Source: Phaeospirillum sp. (lineage in GTDB: Bacteria; Pseudomonadota; Alphaproteobacteria; Rhodospirillales; Magnetospirillaceae). Taken from it: DNA of 64,000 bases. The translations under genes were made by a program, and so were the position numbers. The notes below the pieces were generated by a model. The model worked only from the letters and a program-made list of their open reading frames with translations. It was not told the DNA's origin and made no database searches. This document shows positions 8,439 to 18,248 of this stretch, piece by piece. The stretch covers positions 248,001 through 312,000 of the forward strand of contig JAUSFB010000044.1 of assembly GCA_030651575.1 (NCBI GenBank), in the 5' to 3' direction. Each line of letters opens with the position of its first letter. Position 1 is the first letter of the stretch.

Positions 8439-9367
8439 TCGAACAGGCTGGAGACCGAGCGTTCCTCGCTGATGCGCTGGATGGATTCGGCCATCAGCGG
8501 CGCGATGGTGAGCTGGCGGATATTGTGGGCCAGCTTGACCGCCTCGGTGGCGGGGATGGAATCGGTGATCACCAGCTCTTCCAACGGCGAGGCGGTGACG
8601 CGGGCCACGGCGCCGCCCGACAGCACGCCATGGGTGACGAAGGCGGCGACCGAGACCGCGCCGGCTTTCATCAGGGCCTCGGCGGCGTTGCACAAGGTGC
8701 CGGCGGAATCGACGATGTCGTCGACCATGATGCAGCGGCGGCCGCGCACGTCGCCGATGATGTTCATCACCTCGGAAACGCCGGCCTTTTCACGCCGCTT
8801 GTCGATGATGGCGAGGTCGGCGTCGATCCGGCGCGCAATAGCGCGGGCGCGGACCACGCCACCCACATCGGGCGACACCACCATGACGTCGTCACCCTGA
8901 TAGCGGGCGCGGATATCGTTGGTGAAGACCGGGGCGCTGTAGAGGTTGTCGAGCGGAATGTCGAAGAAGCCCTGGATCTGGCCGGAATGCAGGTCCAGCG
9001 TCACCACCCGGTCGGCGCCGGCGGTGGTGATCAGATTGGCGACCAGCTTGGCCGAGATCGGCGAGCGCGGGCTGGACTTGCGGTCCTGGCGGGCATAGCC
9101 GAAATAGGGGATCACGGCGGTGATGCGCCGGGCCGAGCCGCGCTTGAGGGCATCCAGCGTGACCAGCAGCTCCATCAGATTGTCGTTGGTGGGATAGCAG
9201 GTGGACTGGATGACGAAGACATCCTCGCCCCGGACATTCTCGTGGATCTCGACGAACACTTCCATATCGGAGAAACGGCGGATAACCGCCTTGGTGATCG
9301 ACATGGTCAGGTATTCGGCAATCGCTTCCGCGAGGGGACGATTGGAATTGCAGGCAAGGATTTTCAT
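8435..9367 (-). CDS. prs: Ribose-phosphate pyrophosphokinase
   Basis: A 310-residue enzyme making PRPP from ribose 5-phosphate and ATP for nucleotide, histidine, tryptophan and NAD synthesis. Seen: [19 protein letters not shown] opening, [13 protein letters not shown] flexible loop, [11 protein letters not shown], and the PRPP-binding [12 protein letters not shown]. The ATG at 9367 matches the family N-terminus; a longer upstream frame to 9496 is rejected as it has no homology and the family begins here. Its stop overlaps that of oxyR on the other strand. Confidence 0.95.
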   Translation of the reverse strand: MKILACNSNRPLAEAIAEYLTMSITKAVIRRFSDMEVFVEIHENVRGEDVFVIQSTCYPTNDNLMELLVTLDALKRGSARRITAVIPYFGYARQDRKSSPRSPISAKLVANLITTAGADRVVTLDLHSGQIQGFFDIPLDNLYSAPVFTNDIRARYQGDDVMVVSPDVGGVVRARAIARRIDADLAIIDKRREKAGVSEVMNIIGDVRGRRCIMVDDIVDSAGTLCNAAEALMKAGAVSVAAFVTHGVLSGGAVARVTASPLEELVITDSIPATEAVKLAHNIRQLTIAPLMAESIQRISEERSVSSLFD

Positions 9368-9601
9368 GGCGGGCCATCCGTGGAACGTGCTTGACCGACG
9401 GCGACGATGCGCCACTTCCCAAGTCCGGCGCGGGCCGAACCACTCGGAGCCCCGTTCCCCGGACAGTTCCGTGCGATACGTAAATCCGCTCCGCAAAATC
9501 GGCTTTCATATATCAGCCGCCACCTTTCCTGTAAACGCTCTTGCCCCGTCATCGGATGAAGTGATTGCGACTCGTCGTCGCGGAGTCGTATCCTGAGAGG
9601 G

Positions 9602-10084
9602 ATGGAGTCCATAAGGGGCAGGGAGGCGCCGGTGGCGCTGGACGGGATCACGGGGTCGGGCAATACGGTCGCCATTCGCGGTGCCGATGCCGTTGCGCGC
9701 CCCGGTGGTGCGCCGTCTGCCCTGGCGGCGCGGCCGCGCTTTGATTCCTCCGACGCCTCCTTGGTCGCGGGCCGGCCGGGGGCACAGCGCGCCAGGGCCT
9801 TCGTGGACCAGCCGGCGGACAATGCCGCTGGGCCGCCCTCGCCATCGCGCGGCGGAGCCGATGGCGGTCAGGCCTTTGGCCGGGCCGTTTCGGCCTTTGT
9901 CGCCCAGTCCCTCGCCCAGGAACAAGAAGCGTTCGCGACCGGCTCGCTCCAGGCCTCGCGGGTTGCCGCGGGGCTGCGCGCCTATGCCCGTGGCGCCGGG
10001 ACGGCGGCCCAGGACAGTCGCGAGAACGCGGAGATCATTCCGCCTCGCTTGTCCTCCGGCCATGCCCTGGATCTGTCGGTCTGA
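9602..10084 (+). CDS. Hypothetical protein, 160 residues
   Basis: An Ala/Gly/Arg-rich protein with no family I recognise. The first 90 residues look disordered; residues 90-135 (QAFGRAVSAFVAQSLAQEQE...) look helical, and it ends in HALDLSV. A purine run GAGAGGG directly abuts the ATG, which is closer than ideal. An antisense frame of 220 residues exists, but its composition is arginine-rich and less natural. It stands alone between divergent prs (234 bases of non-coding sequence before it) and the XRE regulator (265 bases after it, AT-rich near 10200-10290). Confidence 0.45.
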   Translation: MESIRGREAPVALDGITGSGNTVAIRGADAVARPGGAPSALAARPRFDSSDASLVAGRPGAQRARAFVDQPADNAAGPPSPSRGGADGGQAFGRAVSAFVAQSLAQEQEAFATGSLQASRVAAGLRAYARGAGTAAQDSRENAEIIPPRLSSGHALDLSV

Positions 10085-10349
10085 TACCCTCGCCCCAGCA
10101 CTGCCACAAAGTATGGGGTCAGGGTAATTTCGAGGCGGCTTCTGGTCGAATCCCATCAGCGTTCCCAATTATAGAAAACCGAGCAGAACGTGCTGTGCAC
10201 GCGAGACGTTCAGTCCAGATGTCGCATTTATGAGAAATGTAAAACATTCGGTTAGGATGAAATAAAGCGGGTATTACGGTTTTCCACAAGGACGGAGATT
10301 TCAGGTTGCCCGCCTGTTCAATTCCGACTATGTGAAGGGAACATTCGCC

Positions 10350-10805
10350 ATGCGTGGCACATCAAACTTAGTCCGCGAATCGGGCAAGTCTACTGGTGAT
10401 ACACTGAAAACCATGCCCCTGAATACAGACGCCAAGGTCGCAAGACCCGTGAATCGCGCCAACGATACCGATCGTCACGTCGGTTCCCGAATCAGGGAGC
10501 GGCGAATCATGCTGGGCTTCTCTCAGCAGCAGATGGCGGATCTGATCGGCGTCACCTATCAGCAGGCGCATAAATACGAACGGGGCATCAACCGGATTTC
10601 CGCCGGTCGCCTGTTCGAGATTTCCCAGGTACTGGGGGTGCCGGTGGGCTTCTTTTACGAGGGGCTGGAAAACCGGCGCGGTTCGGATCTCAGCGCCCGT
10701 CAGCGCATGTGTCTGGAACTGGCGCGCAATTTTACCAGCATTTCCAACGAAAAGCACCAGGACGCGCTGTCACAGCTGGCCCGCGCCCTCGCCAGCGAGG
10801 GCTGA
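10350..10805 (+). CDS. XRE-family helix-turn-helix regulator
   Basis: A 151-residue DNA-binding protein. The Cro/C1-type HTH spans about residues 50-105 (RIRERRIMLGFSQQQMADLIG... VTYQQAHKYERGINRISAGRL), of the kind common in alphaproteobacteria with a short C-terminal helical tail. ATG 10350 is chosen because AAGGGA lies nine bases upstream; most relatives begin nearer 10413 (MPLNTDAKVARPVN), which has no Shine-Dalgarno. The ~265 bases upstream are AT-rich for this genome and likely hold its promoter. The 3' end overlaps convergent queG by 36 bases. Confidence 0.82.
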   Translation: MRGTSNLVRESGKSTGDTLKTMPLNTDAKVARPVNRANDTDRHVGSRIRERRIMLGFSQQQMADLIGVTYQQAHKYERGINRISAGRLFEISQVLGVPVGFFYEGLENRRGSDLSARQRMCLELARNFTSISNEKHQDALSQLARALASEG

Positions 10806-11822
10806 GACCGCCCACTCCGCCATGGCGCGGACCAGGGGGGACGGATCGTCGCGCAGTTGCGCGGCAGCGGCGGCAAGGTCCTTGCGGCCGCTATTGCCGA
10901 TGGCGATGAGGACGCTGGCGATAAAGCGTTCGCGCCCGGCCCGCTTCACCGGCGACGCGGTGAGCACTTCCTTGAAATCCGCCTCGTCCAGCTGCGCCAG
11001 ATCGGTCAGTAACGGCGCGGTCAATTCCACGCGCGGCAGGAAATCCGGTTCGGTGGTCGGTGTGGCGAACTTGTTCCACGGACAGGCCGCCAGACAATCG
11101 TCGCAGCCATAGATCCGATTGCCCATCAACGGCCGCAGTTCGGCGGCGATGGCGCCCTTTGCCTCGATGGTCAGGTACGAGATGCAGCGGCGCGGCTCCA
11201 TACGGCCGTCGCCATCCAGCGCCCCGGTGGGGCAGGCGTCGACACAGGCGCGGCAAGTGCCGCAACGGTCGGATTCCGGCGGGTCGGGTTCGATCTCCAG
11301 GGTGGTGAAAATCTCGGCCAGGAACAGCCAGCTTCCCCAGCGCCGCGATACGATGCCGGTGTGGCGGCCGCGCCAACCCAGCCCGGCTTGGGCGGCCAGC
11401 GGTTTTTCCATTACCGGAGCAGTGTCGACGAACACCTTGAGGGCGCAGCCCTGGTGTTCGACCAGCCAGCGGCCCAGGGTCTTCAGCCGTTTCTTGACCG
11501 TGTCGTGATAGTCGCGGTTGCGGGCATAGATGCTGATATTGCCGCGCTCGGGCCGTCGGGTCAGGTCGAGCGGGTCGCCCTTTGGCGCGTAGTTGGCGCC
11601 AAGTACGATGACGCTGCGCGCTTCGGGCCACAGTGCTTGGGGACTGGAGCGACGATCCTGGGTCTCGGCCATCCAGCCCATGTCGCCGTGGCGGCCGTCG
11701 GCGACATAGGCGGCCAGGTCGGCGGCTCGTCGCGGATCACCCGTGGCGGGGGCGAACCCGACCTGGGAGAAGCCCAACTCCAGGGCTTTGGCGCGGATGG
11801 CGGCTTTGACGGGGTTATCCAC
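10770..11822 (-). CDS. queG: Epoxyqueuosine reductase
   Basis: A 350-residue cobalamin- and iron-sulfur-dependent enzyme that carries out the last step of queuosine synthesis on tRNA. Two ferredoxin clusters are visible: [16 protein letters not shown] and [15 protein letters not shown]. The C-terminus has a HEAT-like helical tail ([19 protein letters not shown]). It starts inside the end of queF (8-base overlap), so the pair is translationally coupled. It runs 36 bases into the convergent XRE gene. Confidence 0.93.
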   Translation of the reverse strand: MDNPVKAAIRAKALELGFSQVGFAPATGDPRRAADLAAYVADGRHGDMGWMAETQDRRSSPQALWPEARSVIVLGANYAPKGDPLDLTRRPERGNISIYARNRDYHDTVKKRLKTLGRWLVEHQGCALKVFVDTAPVMEKPLAAQAGLGWRGRHTGIVSRRWGSWLFLAEIFTTLEIEPDPPESDRCGTCRACVDACPTGALDGDGRMEPRRCISYLTIEAKGAIAAELRPLMGNRIYGCDDCLAACPWNKFATPTTEPDFLPRVELTAPLLTDLAQLDEADFKEVLTASPVKRAGRERFIASVLIAIGNSGRKDLAAAAAQLRDDPSPLVRAMAEWAVSALAGEGAGQL

Positions 11823-12261
11823 GGCCGCGATAGGACGGCACGCCGGAATCCGGCAGCCACAGCCCCTCGGGCGGGAGTCCGGTCTGCCAGAACACGTCGA
11901 TGGGGATGCCGCCGCGCGGATACCAATAGCCGGCGATGCGCAGCCATTTCGGGGCGGTCGCCGCTACCAGCCGCTTGGCGATGGCCAGGGTGCAGTCCTC
12001 GTGGAAGGCGCCGTGATTGCGAAACGAGCCCAGGAACAGCTTCAGCGACTTGCTTTCGACCAGGGCCGCCTCGGGGGCGTAGTCGATCACCAGATGGGCG
12101 AAATCGGGCTGGCCGGTGATGGGGCAGAGCGAGGTGAATTCCGGCGCGGCGAAGCGGACCAAGTACAGGCTGTCGGGATGGGGATTGGGCACCGTCTCCA
12201 GCACCGCCTGTTCCGGGTCGGCCGGCAGCGCCGTTGCCTGGCCAAGCTGGGTAAGAGTCAT
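11815..12261 (-). CDS. queF: NADPH-dependent 7-cyano-7-deazaguanine reductase
   Basis: A 148-residue type-I QueF, which reduces preQ0 to preQ1 in queuosine synthesis. [14 protein letters not shown] holds the nucleophilic cysteine (Cys46) and Asp53, and [20 protein letters not shown] is the QueF substrate/NADPH motif. It is followed in overlap by queG, so two non-adjacent steps of the same pathway sit together. It begins four bases after hldE ends, suggesting read-through from that gene. Confidence 0.95.
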   Translation of the reverse strand: MTLTQLGQATALPADPEQAVLETVPNPHPDSLYLVRFAAPEFTSLCPITGQPDFAHLVIDYAPEAALVESKSLKLFLGSFRNHGAFHEDCTLAIAKRLVAATAPKWLRIAGYWYPRGGIPIDVFWQTGLPPEGLWLPDSGVPSYRGRG

Positions 12262-12265
12262 GATG

Positions 12266-13732
12266 TCAGTCGCCGTTCATGCGTTTGATGGTGTTGGTGG
12301 TGCTCTGGCCGTTCACCAGATCGGCCAGCACCACCTTGCCGCCCCAGGATTGGACCAGATCGGCGCCCACCACCTTGTCGATGGTGTAGTCGGCGCCTTT
12401 GACCAGCACGTCGGGCCGCAGGGATTCGATCAGCCGCAGGGGGGTGTCCTCGCCAAAGATCACCACCAGATCCACCGAGGCCAGCGAGGACAGCACGGTG
12501 GCGCGCGAGGCCTCGGACTGCACCGGCCGGGTCGGCCCCTTCAGGCGCTGGACCGAGGCGTCGCTGTTCAGGCCGACCACCAGCCGGTCGCAGGCGGCCT
12601 TGGCCTGGGTCAGGATGGCGACATGGCCGGGGTGCAGCAGATCGAAGCAGCCGTTGGTGAAGCCGACCTTCTTGCCCTTGCGATGCCAGCGGGCGACGAT
12701 CTCGGTGGCGGCGCCCTGGGCCATGATCTTGGACTCGCCGGCGGTCAGGTCGCCGTGGTGCAGGGCCGCCACCACTTCCTCGGCATAGGCCACGGCGGTG
12801 CCGACCTTGCCGACTACGATGCCGGCTGCGACATTGGCGAGATGGGCGCCCTCCAGCAGCGACGCGCCCGAGGCGATGGCGGCTGCCAGGGTCGCCACCA
12901 CGGTGTCGCCGGCTCCGGAGACGTCGAACACCTCGCGCGCCTCGGCTGCCAGGTGATGGGCCTCGCCATCGGCGGTCACCAGGGTCATGCCGTCCTGGCT
13001 GCGGGTCACCAACACCGCTTCCAGGGCGCAAGTGGCGATCAGGTGGCGGGCGGCGGCGATTACCGCGTCGTCGCCGTCCACCGGCATGCCGGTGGCCTCG
13101 AACAGTTCCTTGCGATTGGGCGTCACGATGGTGGCCCCGGCATAAATGGAGTAGTCGGCCCCCTTGGGATCGACCACCACCTTCTTGCCCTGAGCCTTGG
13201 CCCGGCGGATCAGCTCGCCGGCGATCATGGGGGCCAGCACGCCCTTGCCGTAATCGGACAGCACCATCACCCCGGCCTTGGCCAGCAACCGGTCGGCGCG
13301 GGTCAGCAACTGGTCGCGGATGGGGTCGCTGACCGCCAGCCGGGATTCGCGATCGGCGCGCAAGAGCTGCTGATGGGAGGCGAAGAAGCGGGTCTTGATG
13401 GTGGTCTGACGTCCGGTCTCGACCACGATGCAGGGGTCGATCTCGCCATGCTCGCCGACCAGACGGGTGACCTCACGGCCGGCGGGGTCGTCGCCGACCA
13501 CGGATAGAAAGGCTGGAGCCGCGCCCAGCGCCACCAGATTGCGCACCACGTTGCCGGCGCCGCCCAGCATGGCGGTTTCCCGTTCGATGAACAGGACGGG
13601 GATGGGGGCCTCGGGACTGACGCGATCGACCGAGCCGTATACGAAGCGGTCCAGCATCACGTCTCCGATGCACAGCACGGGAGTGTTGCGCAGCAGTTCG
13701 ACCCGGTCGGCGAGGGCGGAAAGTTCGGTCAT
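12266..13732 (-). CDS. hldE: Bifunctional heptose kinase/adenylyltransferase
   Basis: A 488-residue two-domain enzyme supplying ADP-heptose for the LPS inner core. The N-terminal PfkB-type kinase (about 1-330) ends with the anion-hole motif [14 protein letters not shown]; the C-terminal adenylyltransferase has [21 protein letters not shown] 13732 matches the family start (the kinase begins shortly after, [15 protein letters not shown]). A longer frame reaching 14179 runs through the tandem repeat upstream and is rejected. It lies downstream of a phosphatase on the same strand, with the repeats between them. Confidence 0.95.
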   Translation of the reverse strand: MTELSALADRVELLRNTPVLCIGDVMLDRFVYGSVDRVSPEAPIPVLFIERETAMLGGAGNVVRNLVALGAAPAFLSVVGDDPAGREVTRLVGEHGEIDPCIVVETGRQTTIKTRFFASHQQLLRADRESRLAVSDPIRDQLLTRADRLLAKAGVMVLSDYGKGVLAPMIAGELIRRAKAQGKKVVVDPKGADYSIYAGATIVTPNRKELFEATGMPVDGDDAVIAAARHLIATCALEAVLVTRSQDGMTLVTADGEAHHLAAEAREVFDVSGAGDTVVATLAAAIASGASLLEGAHLANVAAGIVVGKVGTAVAYAEEVVAALHHGDLTAGESKIMAQGAATEIVARWHRKGKKVGFTNGCFDLLHPGHVAILTQAKAACDRLVVGLNSDASVQRLKGPTRPVQSEASRATVLSSLASVDLVVIFGEDTPLRLIESLRPDVLVKGADYTIDKVVGADLVQSWGGKVVLADLVNGQSTTNTIKRMNGD

Positions 13733-13830
13733 GGGAACCCGCGTATTTGATGGCTTCTGCCTGCTAACCCAACCGGGTCCGGCTTGCAAGATAAAAGGGG
13801 CCAAACGCCCCGACGCGCCCCAGCGCGGAG

Positions 13831-13994
13831 TTGCGGCCAAGGGCCGGCGCGGCCCATGCCGCGTAGCCAAGCGAACGGAGTTCGCGCCCGGCGCTTGAGG
13901 GACCAAAAACCCTTGCGGCCAAGGGCCGGCGCGGCCCATGCCGCGTAGCCAAGCGAACGGAGTTCGCGCCCGGCGCTTGAGGGACCAAGAAACT
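13831..13994. repeat. 82-bp direct tandem repeat, two copies
   Basis: Two head-to-tail copies (13831-13912 and 13913-13994) differing only near their ends. Each contains a core GCCAAGCGAACGGAGTTCG (13866 and 13948), itself a small palindrome CGAAC-GGA-GTTCG. The same core occurs at 53571 and a decayed upstream part at 33681, so this is a dispersed family. The copies fill the gap between the phosphatase and hldE; the second touches the phosphatase stop codon. The element is non-coding as far as I can see. Confidence 0.85.
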
Positions 13995-14769
13995 AAGTGC
14001 TTAGAAACCGTCGTCCGGCCCCTTCCAGCACAAGACAGGACAGCACGCCGGTTCGGTAGGCTCCGGTGTCGATGGCGATCCGGTTGGGGTGGATTTCGGG
14101 CTCGGCCACCACGGAGTGGCCGTGAACTACGGTCTTGGCCGCCACTTCGGTGCTGTGCAGGAAATCGCTTCTGATCCACATCAGGTCGAAGGCGTCCTGG
14201 CGTTCCAGCGGCACGCCGGGGCGGATGCCGGCATGGACGAACAGGTAATCGCCTTCCACATGCCGGATGGGCATTCGCGATAAAAAGCGCAGATGGCTGG
14301 GCGGCAGGGCGCGATAGAGCAGGCGTTGCAGGGCAGGATAGTCGGTGACGAACCCGTCGGGCAGATGGCCGACATAGGAGCGGATCGCTTCCAGCCCGCC
14401 ATTGCGCAACCAGCCCTGCGCGGCCGAGAAGTCGGCCAGGAACTGAAGCAGAAGGTCTTCGTGATTGCCGCGCAACGAGATGAATTGCGCCCCGGCCAGC
14501 GGCCCGTCGGGGGGCGCCCCGGCCAGCAGCCGCTCGACCACCGCCTTGGAATCCGGTCCCCGGTCGATGAGGTCGCCGAGGCAGACCACCACGATACGGC
14601 TTGGCGGCGGGGTGTCATAGGGAGAGTAGACGGCATCCTCGGCGATGTCTCCGAGCAGCCTGTCCAGCAGGTCCAGGCGGCCATGCACGTCGCCGATGGC
14701 ATAGACCCGGGTTCCGGCGGGAACTTCCGTCGGGGCGGCGGCGGCGCGGTATGAAGACGCGTTGTTCAT
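13993..14769 (-). CDS. Metallophosphatase of the ApaH/PrpE type
   Basis: A 258-residue calcineurin-fold phosphatase. The metal and catalytic motifs are in order: [26 protein letters not shown], then [11 protein letters not shown] and VVHGHSV. Relatives hydrolyse phosphoprotein Ser/Thr or dinucleoside tetraphosphates; substrate cannot be fixed here. ATG 14769 has AGGGG just upstream; a TTG at 14796 would add nine residues. It is divergent from the EAL-like operon across about 110 bases. Confidence 0.85.
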   Translation of the reverse strand: MNNASSYRAAAAPTEVPAGTRVYAIGDVHGRLDLLDRLLGDIAEDAVYSPYDTPPPSRIVVVCLGDLIDRGPDSKAVVERLLAGAPPDGPLAGAQFISLRGNHEDLLLQFLADFSAAQGWLRNGGLEAIRSYVGHLPDGFVTDYPALQRLLYRALPPSHLRFLSRMPIRHVEGDYLFVHAGIRPGVPLERQDAFDLMWIRSDFLHSTEVAAKTVVHGHSVVAEPEIHPNRIAIDTGAYRTGVLSCLVLEGAGRRFLST

Positions 14770-14882
14770 TTCCCCTAGGACACCGACACTGGCCAATGGT
14801 ATTTTTATCGACGGTAACTTTGCCTTTATATGTGGCGGACAACAATGGTCCAGATCAGGCGGGGCTGGAAAATGGAGTTCGA

Positions 14883-16214
14883 ATGAACGCCGGTGCGTTC
14901 GGTACTGGACAGCAAGAAGTCGTCACGTCGGAAAACCTTCTCTATGACGCGGCCGAACGGGTCGGCCGCATCAGGGAAGGGCGTCTGGCGTTGCACCTGC
15001 ACCTGTCGCGTCTGGCTCCGTCCAATCGCGAGGAGGGCCGCATCCGCATTGCCTTTCGCATGTTTGAATCCATGGTCGACGCCTATCGCGGGCAGATGTT
15101 CCTGATGACCAATTCGGACATCGTCCTGATCTGCAAGGATGTGCGGATCAGCGACCTGGACGCCATGGTCTACAAGCTGCGCGCCCTGTTCTCCACCGAT
15201 CCGCTGACCTATGCCGAGTCCGCCGACGGGCAGGACCGCTTTGCGTCCTATTACGATATCGAGGCCGATTTCGACTCGTTCTTCTCGCTCTGCGGCCAGA
15301 TGGTCGCTGACGCCAAGAAGCAGTTGACCGACCAGCGCAACGCGACTCCGATTCAGCCGCTGGACTCCAAGACCCTGACCAATGTGCTGGAGCGCATCGG
15401 GGCCACCGACATCGCCGGAGTGGTCCGCCGTCAGGCCTGCATCCGGATCAACGACAAGATGATCGCCGAAGTGGCGTTCCAGGAATTCTTCATGTCCATC
15501 ATGGATTTGCAGAAAGTCCTGGCGCCGGATGTCAACATCTTGTCCAACCGCTGGCTGTTTCAGCATCTGTCGCAGGTGCTGGACCTTCGGGTGCTATCGG
15601 TCTTGCAGGACAGCGCCCTGCGCAAGATGCCGACGGCCTTTTCGGTCAACCTCAACATGGCGACCATCGAGACGCCGGTATTCCAGCGGTTCGAGGCCAG
15701 CATCCGCGGTCACGCCGGTTTGGTGGTCGAGTTTCAGTTGCTGGATATTTTCAACGACCTGGACGGTTTCTTTCGGGCTCGGGACAAGCTGCGCGCGCAC
15801 GGGCATAAATCGGTGCTCGACGGGATGAGCCCGGTCACCCTCCAGTTCATGGACGCCGAGTTGTTCGATACCGACTATGTCAAGGTGAGTTGGAGTCCGG
15901 ACATGATCGACGACATCAAGACCGCCGAAATCCAGAACGCATTGGGGCCGGTGGGCTTTGATCGCGTCATCCTGGCTCGTTGCGATACCGAGATGTCGAT
16001 TTCGTGGGGGCTGACCCAGGGCATTCGCATGTTCCAGGGCCGTTTCCTCGATTCCATGGGGGCGGCGGTGACCATGGCCCAATGCGACAAGTCCTCGGCC
16101 TGCACCCTCAACCAGTGTGTCCAGCGTCACGGCGTTATTACCGGGCGGCCGCGCGCCGAGTGCGGCAATAACGACATGCTTGACGCCTTTCCGCCGCTCA
16201 AGGCCATCCGGTAG
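14883..16214 (+). CDS. Degenerate EAL-domain protein, first of a pair
   Basis: A 443-residue cytosolic protein. Residues about 195-395 keep the EAL barrel skeleton: AFQEFFMSIMDLQ (EAL position), FSVNLNMATI (the usual VNLS), LVVEFQLLDIF (LEITE), VLDGMSPVTL (DDFGTG), YVKVSWS (LKID) and ILARCDTEM... MFQGRFL (AEGVE... QGY.F). The second Asp of DDFG and the Glu of AEGVE are absent, so phosphodiesterase activity is unlikely. Residues 35-105 faintly resemble a GGDEF half (LMTNSDIVLICK). The last 45 residues hold four cysteines (401, 407, 412, 427). GGAG lies five bases before the ATG. It heads a four-gene unit with a paralogue and an ABC-2 exporter. Likely a c-di-GMP binder or scaffold; this is inference. 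Confidence 0.7.
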   Translation: MNAGAFGTGQQEVVTSENLLYDAAERVGRIREGRLALHLHLSRLAPSNREEGRIRIAFRMFESMVDAYRGQMFLMTNSDIVLICKDVRISDLDAMVYKLRALFSTDPLTYAESADGQDRFASYYDIEADFDSFFSLCGQMVADAKKQLTDQRNATPIQPLDSKTLTNVLERIGATDIAGVVRRQACIRINDKMIAEVAFQEFFMSIMDLQKVLAPDVNILSNRWLFQHLSQVLDLRVLSVLQDSALRKMPTAFSVNLNMATIETPVFQRFEASIRGHAGLVVEFQLLDIFNDLDGFFRARDKLRAHGHKSVLDGMSPVTLQFMDAELFDTDYVKVSWSPDMIDDIKTAEIQNALGPVGFDRVILARCDTEMSISWGLTQGIRMFQGRFLDSMGAAVTMAQCDKSSACTLNQCVQRHGVITGRPRAECGNNDMLDAFPPLKAIR

Positions 16215-16223
16215 GCGATCCAG

Positions 16224-17480
16224 ATGCTCAATCAGCCCCCCGCAGCAACCGGCCAGACTCGCGGCGCCAGCCAGGAAAACCTGCTGCTGGACTATGTCCA
16301 TCGGTTGGAGCGGCATCGTCAGGACCGCCGGGCGGTGCATATCCACCTGTCCGGCCTGATGGCCCAGAACCGGCGCGAGCATCACATGCGCATCGCCGGC
16401 AATACCTTCGAGAATCTGGTCAAGCTGATGCAGGCCCAGGCCTTTACCCTGGCCAACGGCGATTTGATCGTGATCTTCAAGGCCCAGGCCCAGGACGAGA
16501 TGGAAGCGGCGGTGGTCAAGCTGCGGTTTCTGTTCTCTGACGACCCGCTGGTATTGGAGGAGCGCACCCGCCAGGGAGCCTTTTGCACCTGGTACGCGCT
16601 GGACAAGGAATACGACGTCTTGTTGACCCTGGCCCAGAAAATGGTCCAGGACGAGGCCGCCCGCCGGACCGCCGCCTCCCAGCAGAGCAGCCAGGCCGGC
16701 CAGTTCCAGCAAAAGCCCAAGGGTTCGCCCTTCACGCCGGAACTGTTGGCGCGGGTGGAGTCGTCGCTGGGTCAGGCCGACCTCGCCAATCTGATGCGGC
16801 GTCAGGCGATCTGCGCCATGGTGGGCAAGGCGCCGCCGCAGCCGGTGTTTCACGAGCTGTTCATCTCCATCGCCGATCTGCGCCAGACCCTGTTTCCCAG
16901 CGTCAACGTCAATTCCAGCCCCTGGCTGTTCCAGCAGTTGACCGAGACCTTGGACCGGCGCGTGCTCTCCATGCTGAACAAGCATGACGACCGCACCCTG
17001 GAAGGCGATATCAGCATCAATCTCAACGTCTCGACCATCTTGACGCCGGAATTTCTGGTGTTCGACGACAATGTCAAGGCGGGCATGCGCGGCACCATCG
17101 TGCTGGAGCTGCAAAAGGTGGATATCTTCGCCGATCTGGGGGCCTATCTGTTCGCCCGCGACTTTGCCCATGATCGGGGCTATCGCATCTGCATCGACGG
17201 CCTCAGCTACAGCCAGCTGCCCTTCGTCGATCGCGAGCGCCTGGGCGCCGACCTGATCAAGCTGATCTGGGACCGGTCGCTGACCGAGGAGAAGGACAAG
17301 AAGACCGAGGCGCTGCGCCGGATCGGCGTCACCCGCATCATCATGTGCCGTTGCGACGATCAGGCCGCCGTCGAGTTCGGGCACTCGGTCGGCGTCACCT
17401 TGTTTCAGGGCCGTCATATCGAGACCATGATCCAGGGCGACCCGCGCAAGCGCGGAATCAGGGCGCGGCCCCGGCCTTGA
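16224..17480 (+). CDS. Degenerate EAL-domain protein, second of a pair
   Basis: A 418-residue paralogue of the preceding protein, starting nine bases after it. The EAL skeleton aligns: VFHELFISIADLR, ISINLNVSTI, IVLELQKVDIF, ICIDGLSYSQ, LIKLIWD, IIMCRCDDQ and TLFQGRHI. As in its partner, the second Asp of DDFG and the Glu of the loop-6 region are missing, while Asn, the first Glu, the first Asp and Lys remain. Residues 40-110 mirror the partner's N-terminal GGDEF-like part (TLANGDLIVIFK). A low-complexity Gln/Ser linker (near 145-165) separates the halves. The tail is basic and lacks the partner's cysteines. Its stop overlaps the TTG start of the ABC ATPase. Confidence 0.7.
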   Translation: MLNQPPAATGQTRGASQENLLLDYVHRLERHRQDRRAVHIHLSGLMAQNRREHHMRIAGNTFENLVKLMQAQAFTLANGDLIVIFKAQAQDEMEAAVVKLRFLFSDDPLVLEERTRQGAFCTWYALDKEYDVLLTLAQKMVQDEAARRTAASQQSSQAGQFQQKPKGSPFTPELLARVESSLGQADLANLMRRQAICAMVGKAPPQPVFHELFISIADLRQTLFPSVNVNSSPWLFQQLTETLDRRVLSMLNKHDDRTLEGDISINLNVSTILTPEFLVFDDNVKAGMRGTIVLELQKVDIFADLGAYLFARDFAHDRGYRICIDGLSYSQLPFVDRERLGADLIKLIWDRSLTEEKDKKTEALRRIGVTRIIMCRCDDQAAVEFGHSVGVTLFQGRHIETMIQGDPRKRGIRARPRP

Positions 17481-18223
17481 CGGCGATTACGGTTCGCTCG
17501 GTCTCCAAGGCTTTCGGGCCGGTGGTGGCGGTGGATGATATCAGCTTCGACATCGCCGCCGGATCGACCACCGCCTTGCTGGGCGGAAACGGCGCCGGCA
17601 AGACCACCACCTTGTCCATGCTGCTGGGGCTGCTGGTTCCCACGTCCGGCGCCATTACCGTGCTGGGCGAGGACATGATCCGCCACCGGTATCGGGTGCT
17701 GCCGCGCCTCAATTTCTCCAGCCCCTATGTGGACCTGCCGCACCGGTTGACCGTGCGTCAGAACCTGACCGTTTACGGCCATCTTTACGGGGTGGACCAC
17801 CTTAAGGCCCGCATCGCCGAATTGACCGAGGAGCTGGAATTGGGCGAGTTCCTCGACCGCGCCGCCGGCAAGCTGTCGGCTGGCCAGAAGACCCGCGTCG
17901 CCCTGGCCAAGGCCTTGCTCAACACCCCCGCCCTGCTGCTGCTGGACGAGCCCACCGCCTCGCTTGACCCCGATACCGCCGACTGGGTGCGCGGCTATTT
18001 TCAGGCCTATCGCGACCGGGTCGGCGCCACCATCGTGCTGGCCTCCCACAACATGACCGAGGTCGAGCGCATGTGCGATCACGTCCTGATCATGAAGCAG
18101 GGCCGCATCGTCGATCAGGGCTCGCCCGTGGCGCTGATCGAACGGTTCGGCCGCGACACCATGGAGGAGGTGTTCCTGGACATCGCCCGCGACCGCCAAC
18201 ATCCCGCGCAGGCAGAGCCATGA
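17477..18223 (+). CDS. ABC-2 exporter ATPase
   Basis: A 248-residue nucleotide-binding subunit of an ABC-2 exporter (NodI/CcmA-like class). Walker A is GGNGAGKTT, the signature LSAGQKTR and Walker B LLLLDEPTASLDP, with H-loop ASHNMTEVE. No ATG fits: the TTG at 17477 overlaps the stop of the EAL-like gene (TTGA) and gives the normal N-terminus (TAITVRSVSKAFG). It is followed 25 bases later by its permease. Cargo is unknown; the class moves polysaccharides, drugs or lipids out of the cytoplasm. Confidence 0.87.
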   Translation: MTAITVRSVSKAFGPVVAVDDISFDIAAGSTTALLGGNGAGKTTTLSMLLGLLVPTSGAITVLGEDMIRHRYRVLPRLNFSSPYVDLPHRLTVRQNLTVYGHLYGVDHLKARIAELTEELELGEFLDRAAGKLSAGQKTRVALAKALLNTPALLLLDEPTASLDPDTADWVRGYFQAYRDRVGATIVLASHNMTEVERMCDHVLIMKQGRIVDQGSPVALIERFGRDTMEEVFLDIARDRQHPAQAEP

Positions 18224-18248
18224 GACCGGCGACTGAGGGACATGAACA

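Noticed and set aside
10095-10140. Possible mobile-element remnant (AAAGTATGGGGTCAGGGTAATTTC)
   Set aside because: The phrase resembles ends seen near some transposons, but no inverted partner or transposase is present.
13801-13994. CRISPR array at the tandem repeats
   Set aside because: The two 82-base units abut with no spacers and are longer than CRISPR repeats; no cas genes nearby.
12266-14179. Long N-terminal extension of hldE to 637 residues
   Set aside because: It runs through the tandem repeat and the phosphatase gene; the family start is at 13732.
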